Assembly (NCBI RefSeq): GCF_001905825.1
Contig: NZ_LIVV01000005.1
Location: forward strand, 388,594 to 452,593
Source: Streptomyces sp. CB02009
Lineage (GTDB): Bacteria; Actinomycetota; Actinomycetes; Streptomycetales; Streptomycetaceae
DNA: 64,000 nt
Direction: 5' to 3'
The notes below the pieces were generated by a model. That model saw nothing but the letters and a program-made list of their open reading frames with translations. It was not told where the DNA came from and did no database searches. Position numbers and translations under genes: made by a program. Positions 58,542 to 64,000 of the stretch are shown piece by piece (position 1 is the first letter of the stretch; each line of letters begins with the position of its first letter).

Positions 58542-58581
58542 CCCCGCCCCCCACCCCGCACCTCCCCGATTGGAGAACCCC

Positions 58582-59802
58582 GTGAACCTGCGCAGCAGCT
58601 GGGTCGCCGAGACCGGCCAGACCCGCGAGGACACCCGCCTGAACCAGGTCGGCGCGACCACCATGATCAACCCCGTCCAGGTCCGCTCCGGCGTCCTGCC
58701 GGGCTCCTACGACGGCAAGTACCGGCTGGCCGGCTTCTGGATGGACAAGGCCTCGGCCATGACGGCGATCGTCTCCGAGGGCCGGGCCGTCATCCAGGGC
58801 GACATCTCCCAGGGCGTCTACCCGGTGGCCCTGCCCGCATCCGCGCAGGTCACCTTCGCCGCGGGCGACGCCCAGTACGGCCGGATCGACCTGGTCGTCC
58901 TGAGGATCTACGACAACCTCTACGACGGAAGCACCCGCAACGAGGCGAAGGTCGAGATCGTCCAGGGGGTGCCGGGCCAGGCCCCCAAGGCGCCCGCGGC
59001 CCCGCCGCGCAGCCTGCCGCTGTACGAGGTGACCGTCCCGGCCGGCGCCAGCGGAGGCAACGGCGGCATCCCGTGGAACACCTCCCTGAAGGACCTGCGC
59101 ACGCCGGTCGTCGCGCTCGGCGGCATCCTCCCGGTCGAGGGCCCGGTCCTGCCGGGCGCCCACCCCGGCCAGTACCAGGACACCGCCAACAACCAGCTGC
59201 AGCGCTGGGACGGCGGCCAGTGGGTCGCCTACCCGGAGGCCCTCGGCGGTATCGTCCCGACCTCCGTCAACGCCACGACCGCGGGCAGCTACACGGGCCA
59301 GTACCGGGCCACCGCGGCCGGTCCGATCCAGCGCTGGAGCGGCGCGGCGTGGGCCCCGGCCTACCCGGGGCCGTACTTCAACGACTCGCTGGACGGCGGG
59401 TACACCCTCTCGACGACCTTCGTGAACACCCTGGTCGACCGGGCGGAGAACCCGCTGTCGCTGAGCTTCGTCGCCCCGGAGAGCCGGCAGGCGATCCTCT
59501 CCTTCGGTTCGAAGACCGAGCTGTCCCTGAACTCGGGCACCACCGGCGTCGCCAGCTCCGCGCTGATGTGCGTCCGCATCACCCAGGGCGCCACCGTCTT
59601 CCGCGAGGTGGACGACGAACTCTCCGCCTTCGCCTCCAAGTCGTCCAGTGCCACCGACGCCGTGTCCGTCTCGACGACGCAGCGCCTGTCCGGCCTGACG
59701 CCCGGCGCGACCTACACGGTCACCGCGTACTACCGGAGCACCAACGCCAACGTGCGGGCCTGGTTCGACAACTCGTTCCTCCAGGTCACCCCGCAGTACT
59801 GA
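58582..59802 (+). CDS. Tail fibre / receptor-binding protein 2
   Basis: 406 residues from GTG at 58582 preceded by TTGGAGAA. The shared N-domain begins NLRSSWVAETGQTREDTRLN and includes GATTMINPVQVRSGVLPG. Two GQY...LQRW repeats follow. The C-terminal domain is unrelated to those of the other fibres, with LSLSFVAPESRQAILSFGSK and an end like a fibronectin-type strand set (PGATYTVTAYYRSTNANVRA). Confidence 0.8.
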   Translation: MNLRSSWVAETGQTREDTRLNQVGATTMINPVQVRSGVLPGSYDGKYRLAGFWMDKASAMTAIVSEGRAVIQGDISQGVYPVALPASAQVTFAAGDAQYGRIDLVVLRIYDNLYDGSTRNEAKVEIVQGVPGQAPKAPAAPPRSLPLYEVTVPAGASGGNGGIPWNTSLKDLRTPVVALGGILPVEGPVLPGAHPGQYQDTANNQLQRWDGGQWVAYPEALGGIVPTSVNATTAGSYTGQYRATAAGPIQRWSGAAWAPAYPGPYFNDSLDGGYTLSTTFVNTLVDRAENPLSLSFVAPESRQAILSFGSKTELSLNSGTTGVASSALMCVRITQGATVFREVDDELSAFASKSSSATDAVSVSTTQRLSGLTPGATYTVTAYYRSTNANVRAWFDNSFLQVTPQY

Positions 59803-59848
59803 GTCCGCACGGCCGCCACCCGACCGCCCCTACCTCCAGGAGAACCGC

Positions 59849-60991
59849 ATGCCCGTTCGCTCCGGATGGCTGATGCCCACCGGGCAGACCCGCCAGAACA
59901 CCCGCATCACCAACATCGGCGCCACCACCCCCGTCAACCCGCTCGGCGTCCGGTCCGGCGTCCTGCCCGGCACGTACGACGGCAAGTTCCGGGTCGGCGG
60001 CCTGTGGATGAGCTCCTCCGGCCCGATGACGGCCACCGTCTACCACGGCAAGGCCGTCATCCAGGGCGGCACCACCGACGGCGCCTACCCGGTCGCCCTC
60101 GACGAGGACATCACCCTCACCTTCGCCGACGGCGACCCGCTCAACGACCGCGTCGACCTCGTCGTGGTCCGCGTCTACGACAACGACGTGGACGCCCTCG
60201 GCAAGCACGAGGCAGCCGTCGAGATCGTGAAGGGCACCCCGGCCGCCACCCCGGCCGCCCCGGCGGCCCCCGCCCGCTCCCTGATCCTGTTCACGGTGAA
60301 GGTCAAGAAGGGCGCCTCCGCCGGCACCGGCGGCATCGACTGGGCGGGCGGCGCCACCACCGACCTGCGCACCACGACCGTCTCCGCCGGCGGCATCCTG
60401 CCCGTCTACAACAACGCAGGCGTGGCCGGCGGCTACCCGGGCCAGTACCAGGACAACGACAACGCCCACTTCCTCCAGCGCTGGGACGGCACCGCCTGGG
60501 TCGCCTACCCCAAGGAGATCGGCGGCATCGCGCCCAGCGGCACGATCACCACCGGCAGCTACAACGGCCAGTACCGCGACTACAACGGCGGCCAGCTCCA
60601 GCGCTGGAACGGCAGCGCCTGGACGGCCTACCAGCCGCCCGTCGAGAACGAGACCACCACCACCGGCGCCACGGCCCTGGCCAACTGGTCGGTCGTCTCG
60701 TTCAGCGGCCGCAGGACCAAGAGCGGGCTGTGCACCGTCACGGTCACCGTCACCCGCACCGGCGCCCAGGTCAACGTCGAGAGCGCCGGCAACCTGCCCG
60801 ACGAGCCGCTCTGCACCCTGCCGGCCGGCTGGCGCCCGTCCATGGACTTCGAGGCCTCGGCCTCCGACGGCTTCGGCGACGGCGGCGCCAACATCTACAC
60901 CAACGGCCAGGTCAACCTGCGGACCTGGTCCTCCAACGGCGCTCTCGTCCCCGGACGGAACATCCGCGTCTCCGCCACCTACGTCCTGTAA
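59849..60991 (+). CDS. Tail fibre / receptor-binding protein 3
   Basis: 380 residues. N-domain MPVRSGWLMPTGQTRQNTRI with GATTPVNPLGVRSGVLPGTY is closest to fibre 2. The GGYPGQYQDNDNAHFLQRWD and GSYNGQYRDYNGGQLQRWNG repeats are clear. The third kind of C-terminal domain begins after ENETTTTGATA and has a Cys pair (SGLCTVTVTV and EPLCTLPAGW). It is followed 14 bases later by the hub gene. Confidence 0.8.
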   Translation: MPVRSGWLMPTGQTRQNTRITNIGATTPVNPLGVRSGVLPGTYDGKFRVGGLWMSSSGPMTATVYHGKAVIQGGTTDGAYPVALDEDITLTFADGDPLNDRVDLVVVRVYDNDVDALGKHEAAVEIVKGTPAATPAAPAAPARSLILFTVKVKKGASAGTGGIDWAGGATTDLRTTTVSAGGILPVYNNAGVAGGYPGQYQDNDNAHFLQRWDGTAWVAYPKEIGGIAPSGTITTGSYNGQYRDYNGGQLQRWNGSAWTAYQPPVENETTTTGATALANWSVVSFSGRRTKSGLCTVTVTVTRTGAQVNVESAGNLPDEPLCTLPAGWRPSMDFEASASDGFGDGGANIYTNGQVNLRTWSSNGALVPGRNIRVSATYVL

Positions 60992-61005
60992 GGGGGTGGC
61001 CCTCG

Positions 61006-62136
61006 ATGGCCATCGAAACGCCCTACCGGGCGATCTTCTGCGACCTGCTCACCGACCAGACGCTGGACATCCTGCCGCTGCGGGACGTCTCGTTCGACGA
61101 CTACATCGGCAAGGCGGGCTCGCTCTCCGGCACCGTCCCCATCCCCGACAAGGCCATCGCCGACCGGGTCAAGAAGGTGCGGGAGGGCCGCACCGCGGTC
61201 TACCTGGAGCGCGGCGGCGACCTGTGGTGGGGCGGCATCGTCTGGACCAGCACCCTGCAGTCCAGCGGCCGCGGGGTGCTGACCCTCGGCGTCCAGGCCG
61301 CCACCTTCGACTCGTACGCCGGGCGCCGCCGCATCCGTACCGACATCACGTACGACACCCCGACCGACCAGCTGGAGATCGCGCGCCGGCTGTGGCGCGA
61401 GCTCGACGTCCAGACCTACCCCGACGCCCCCGCGGGCGAGGAACCCCGCCGCCTCGGGATCACCTTCGGGAACGAGATCCCCAAGTTCCAGAAGACGGCC
61501 TCGTGGCGCAAGGGCGACGAGACCGTCTACCTGGAGGCGCTCGACCAGCTCGCCGCGACCGAGGACGGCTTCGAGCACCAGATCCTGGTCTACCGCGACC
61601 CGGCCACCGGGCAGCGGATCCGGCAGCTCCGGATCGGCGAACCCAAGATCGTCACCGGCGCGACCGACCTGGTCTTCGACCGGCCCGGCGTCATCCTGTC
61701 GTACTCCTTCCCGTACGACGCGACCCGCGGCGGCACCACCGCCGTGGCCCGCGGCGCCTCCACCAACTCCAACGCCGCCGCCGAGTCCCGGCCCCTCTTC
61801 TCCGGCACGCAGTACGCCAGCGACCTGCTCGTGGACGGCTGGCCGCTGATCGACCTGTCCTCGGACCACAACGAGATCAGCGACCCGCTCGCGCTCGACT
61901 CGGTGGCCACCACCGAGCTCGCGCAGGCGCGCGGCGCCGTGGTGATCCCCTCGATCAGCATCCACCTGGGCGGCATCGTCCCGCCGGCCCTCCTCGGCCG
62001 CGTCGCCCGCATCCGCATCACCGACGAGTGGTACTCCCAGGGGCTCGACGCCCGCTACCGCATCATCGGCGTCAAGATCACCCCGCCGGAACGCGGCCGG
62101 CCCGACACCGCCGAGCTCTACCTTGAGGAGGCCTGA
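61006..62136 (+). CDS. Tail hub protein (ReqiPepy6 Gp37-like)
   Basis: 376 residues. FCDLLTDQTLDILPLRDVSF, GSLSGTVPIPDKAIADRVKK and YLERGGDLWWGGIVWT form the pattern of the Gp37-like hub family of Gram-positive siphophages (tail-tip protein with baseplate-hub fold). Ends CDARYRI-type strands and PPERGRPDTAELYLEEA. No peptidase domain is attached. Stop overlaps the next start (TGATG). Confidence 0.8.
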   Translation: MAIETPYRAIFCDLLTDQTLDILPLRDVSFDDYIGKAGSLSGTVPIPDKAIADRVKKVREGRTAVYLERGGDLWWGGIVWTSTLQSSGRGVLTLGVQAATFDSYAGRRRIRTDITYDTPTDQLEIARRLWRELDVQTYPDAPAGEEPRRLGITFGNEIPKFQKTASWRKGDETVYLEALDQLAATEDGFEHQILVYRDPATGQRIRQLRIGEPKIVTGATDLVFDRPGVILSYSFPYDATRGGTTAVARGASTNSNAAAESRPLFSGTQYASDLLVDGWPLIDLSSDHNEISDPLALDSVATTELAQARGAVVIPSISIHLGGIVPPALLGRVARIRITDEWYSQGLDARYRIIGVKITPPERGRPDTAELYLEEA

Positions 62137-62705
62137 TGCCCCAGCTGCCCGAGGACATCATCGACCGGCTCAACCAGATGGAACGCCGCCTCAAGGCCCT
62201 GTCGACCGCGGTGAACACCCGCCCCCCGGTCAACGAGTTCCGTCCCACCCCGTCCGAGAGCGTCACCATCACCCGGCCGCTGTTCCGGATCTTCGACGGC
62301 TACAACCACGAGATCTTCGCGGACGACATCCTGACCGGCGGCCTCGCCCGGCCCTGGCTGCAACTGATGCCGCCGCTGGCCACCGACCCGGCCAAGTGGC
62401 CCTCCACCACCGCCGCCGCCTTCACCACCATCGCCCGCTCCTCCAACCCCATCTGGCAGCCGAAGCTGCGGCTCGCCATCAACACGGCGGCGTCCGGCGG
62501 CGCCACCGGCCAGGTGCGGGTCCTGGTCGACAACGTCCCGTTCGGACCCTCGGTCACCGCGGGCACCACCTACGACTACATCGGCCTGCTGCCCGGCGAC
62601 ATGAAGACCCGGTTCGGCCAGACCATGAACATCGAGATCCAGGCCCAGGCCACCGGCGGCACGGTCTACGCCCAGCCCGTCCTCATCCACGGCGCCCAGA
62701 CCTGA
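62136..62705 (+). CDS. Tail-tip accessory protein with N-terminal coiled coil
   Basis: 189 residues. A short coiled coil (IIDRLNQMERRLKALSTAVN) is followed by a beta-rich domain with IWQPKLRLAINTAASGGATG and AGTTYDYIGLLPGDMKTRFG. Such architecture suits trimerisation and receptor contact. Translationally coupled to the hub gene. The family was not recognised. Confidence 0.7.
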   Translation: MPQLPEDIIDRLNQMERRLKALSTAVNTRPPVNEFRPTPSESVTITRPLFRIFDGYNHEIFADDILTGGLARPWLQLMPPLATDPAKWPSTTAAAFTTIARSSNPIWQPKLRLAINTAASGGATGQVRVLVDNVPFGPSVTAGTTYDYIGLLPGDMKTRFGQTMNIEIQAQATGGTVYAQPVLIHGAQT

Positions 62706-62763
62706 TCCCCGCCGCCCGGATCCCCGCAGTCTGATCCCCGCCGCCGAGCACAAGGAGCACCCA

Positions 62764-63174
62764 GTGAACATCGACCCCACCGAACCCTGGGGCGTGGCCA
62801 TCGACTACGCGGGCCGCGCCACCCTCACCGAGGACGGACACACCGTCGACGTCCGCGTCTACGACAACAGCCTGAGCCACACCCTCCGGCGCGACCCCGT
62901 CACCGGCCAGTACCCGTCGGTGTACGTCACCGCCGAGATCACCGAGAGGGGCAGCGGCGACGCCGTCCTGCGCGGCTCCGGCCTGGCCATCGTGGACGGC
63001 GTCGACGGCGCCCCGGTCGTCCCCGACCCGACCGCCGCCCAGCGGGCCGTGACGGCCGCGCTCGCCGACTTCCAGGCCCGCCGTTCCGCCCTGGCCGAGC
63101 TGTGCGCGGCCTGGGCCCCGCCGGCCCCGGAGCCCACCCCCGAGCCCACCCCGGAGCCGGCCCCCGCGCCGTAG
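62764..63174 (+). CDS. Small tail-module protein with Pro-rich tail
   Basis: 136 residues, GTG start behind AAGGAGCACCCA. Beta-rich N-terminal part (WGVAIDYAGRATLTEDGHTV, YPSVYVTAEITERG), a helix (AQRAVTAALADFQARRSALA) and a PEPT repeat tail. Comparable small proteins occur after hub genes in actinophages; role unknown. Confidence 0.65.
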   Translation: MNIDPTEPWGVAIDYAGRATLTEDGHTVDVRVYDNSLSHTLRRDPVTGQYPSVYVTAEITERGSGDAVLRGSGLAIVDGVDGAPVVPDPTAAQRAVTAALADFQARRSALAELCAAWAPPAPEPTPEPTPEPAPAP

Positions 63175-63210
63175 CACCCGCCCGCCGGCACCCGCCCCGC
63201 CCGTACGCCC

Positions 63211-63235
63211 GCCCGCCCACCGTGCGGGCCTTTTT
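63211..63235 (+). terminator. Intrinsic terminator before the endolysin gene
   Basis: GCCCGC and GCGGGC pair around a 7-base loop and are followed by CTTTTT, 20 bases before the amidase start. It may limit lysin expression. Confidence 0.65.
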
Positions 63236-63254
63236 CATGTCCGGAGGACACCAG

Positions 63255-64000
63255 ATGGCCACTCCCCTCCCCGCGGACCGGCTCCTCGCCGCACTCCGCG
63301 CCGAAGGCGTCACCGTCGTCGAACACCCCGGCTGGCGCTCCCACAACCGCAACCACGCCGGCGCCTGGGGCCCGGTCACCGGCGTGATGATCCACCACAC
63401 CGTCAGCTCCGGCACCGCCTCCTCCGTCGAGATGTGCTTCAACGGCTACGAGGGCCTGCCGGGACCGCTCTGCCACGGCGTCATCGCCAAGGACGGCACC
63501 GTCCACCTCGTCGGCGACGGACGCGCCAACCACGCCGGCGGCGGCGACCCGTCCGTCCTCCAGGCCGTGATCACCGAGACCTACGGGGACCGCCCGCCGG
63601 TCCCCCGCGCCCACCAGGGCAGCCCCGGAGCCGTCGACGGCAACGCCCGCTTCTACGGCTTCGAGTGCGTCAACCTCGGCAACGGCACCGACCCCTGGCC
63701 GGCCGCCCAGCTCGACGCCATCGAACGGGTCTCCGCCGCCCTCTGCCGGGCCCACGGCTGGGGCGCCAAGTCCGTCATCGGCCACCTGGAATGGTCCGAC
63801 TGGAAGAGCGACCCCAAGGGCTTCGGCATGCCGACCCTCCGGCAGCGCGTCCAGACCCGGCTCACCAAGGCGCCCGCCAAGCCCGCCCCCGGCAGCGGAA
63901 AGCCCGCCGCCCCCCGCCTCCAGCCGTTCCCGGGCACCTCGTTCTTCCGCAAGGAGACGAGCTCCCCGGTCATCACGGCCATGGGCCGCCGACTCGTCGC
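63255..64000 (+). CDS. N-acetylmuramoyl-L-alanine amidase (endolysin), 3' end cut by window
   Basis: 248 residues visible from the ATG, which has GGAGGA upstream. Amidase_2 fold: zinc ligands likely His47 (MIHHTV), His177 (GHLEWSDW) and Asp186 in WKSDP, where many amidases have Cys; Lys184 may be catalytic. After a Pro/Ala linker (residues ~208-225) a second domain begins, LQPFPGTSFFRKETSSPVIT, consistent with a peptidoglycan-binding module. No signal peptide, so release would need a holin, which may be beyond the edge. Confidence 0.88.
   Translation, partial: MATPLPADRLLAALRAEGVTVVEHPGWRSHNRNHAGAWGPVTGVMIHHTVSSGTASSVEMCFNGYEGLPGPLCHGVIAKDGTVHLVGDGRANHAGGGDPSVLQAVITETYGDRPPVPRAHQGSPGAVDGNARFYGFECVNLGNGTDPWPAAQLDAIERVSAALCRAHGWGAKSVIGHLEWSDWKSDPKGFGMPTLRQRVQTRLTKAPAKPAPGSGKPAAPRLQPFPGTSFFRKETSSPVITAMGRRLV

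Noticed and set aside
46234-64000. Contractile injection system (eCIS) or R-type tailocin
   Set aside because: No sheath, baseplate-wedge, spike or AAA+ ATPase genes are visible; the G/GT frameshift, Dit and Gp37-like hub indicate a flexible siphophage tail.
46684-64000. Complete, integrated temperate prophage
   Set aside because: No integrase, attachment-site repeats, replication, terminase, portal or capsid genes within the window. The right side is not visible, so this is rejected only provisionally.

Overview
The window is high-GC chromosomal DNA from an actinomycete, almost certainly Streptomyces or a close relative such as Kitasatospora. The evidence is a WhiB-like regulator, DmdR/IdeR-type iron boxes, frequent GTG starts, an intergenic repeat of a kind common in Streptomyces, no rpsD between rpsK and rpoA, and the gene order tsaD-rimI-tsaB ... 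alr-nnr-acpS-glmS ... glmM-rpsI-rplM ... truA-rplQ-rpoA. No tRNA, rRNA, CRISPR array, transposase or integrase was recognised.

Region 1 (1-20 kb) is housekeeping. It holds a truncated polysaccharide-deacetylase lipoprotein gene, the t6A tRNA-modification genes tsaD, tsaB and tsaE with the acetyltransferase rimI, alanine racemase, NAD(P)HX repair, acpS, glmS, a lipoprotein, coaA, a DUF389 membrane protein, glmM, rpsI-rplM and an ABC-F ATPase. Two iron-box-like palindromes (4349-4367, 9188-9206) suggest iron control of a 63-residue protein and of nnr. A YkuD-fold protein at 3339-3905 lacks the catalytic Cys and His.

Region 2 (20-46 kb, nearly all on the minus strand) is the ribosomal-protein superoperon: str (rpsL-rpsG-fusA-tuf), S10 (rpsJ to rpsQ), spc (rplN to adk, then map) and alpha (infA-rpmJ-rpsM-rpsK-rpoA-rplQ-truA). 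Between tuf and rpsJ lie an ECF42-like sigma factor with its DGPF/YCII partner and a secreted PIG-L-type deacetylase carrying a beta-propeller-like domain. The str and S10 leaders share a nearly identical 25-base hairpin element.

Region 3 (46.2 kb to the right edge) is the accessory part and the most interesting. An XRE repressor-like gene diverges from a small operon encoding a WhiB-like protein, a zinc-ribbon protein and a MerR/excisionase-type HTH protein. After an ATP-grasp gene comes a siphophage-type tail module in canonical order: tail terminator, major tail protein, tail-assembly chaperone with a -1 frameshift signal, three tape-measure-like genes, distal tail protein, three tandem paralogous fibre/receptor-binding proteins, tail hub, two small tail-tip proteins and an amidase endolysin cut by the right edge. 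There is no terminase, portal, capsid, head-tail connector or integrase gene, and the tail terminator is the first gene of the structural module. Three copies of an operator-like sequence precede the repressor, the WhiB operon and the tail operon. An SOS-box-like sequence lies inside the module, between two genes that share a motif. I read this as a candidate domesticated, DNA-damage-responsive, non-contractile phage-tail-like particle (an F-type tailocin) next to the str operon. A decayed prophage, or head genes beyond the right edge, remain possible.
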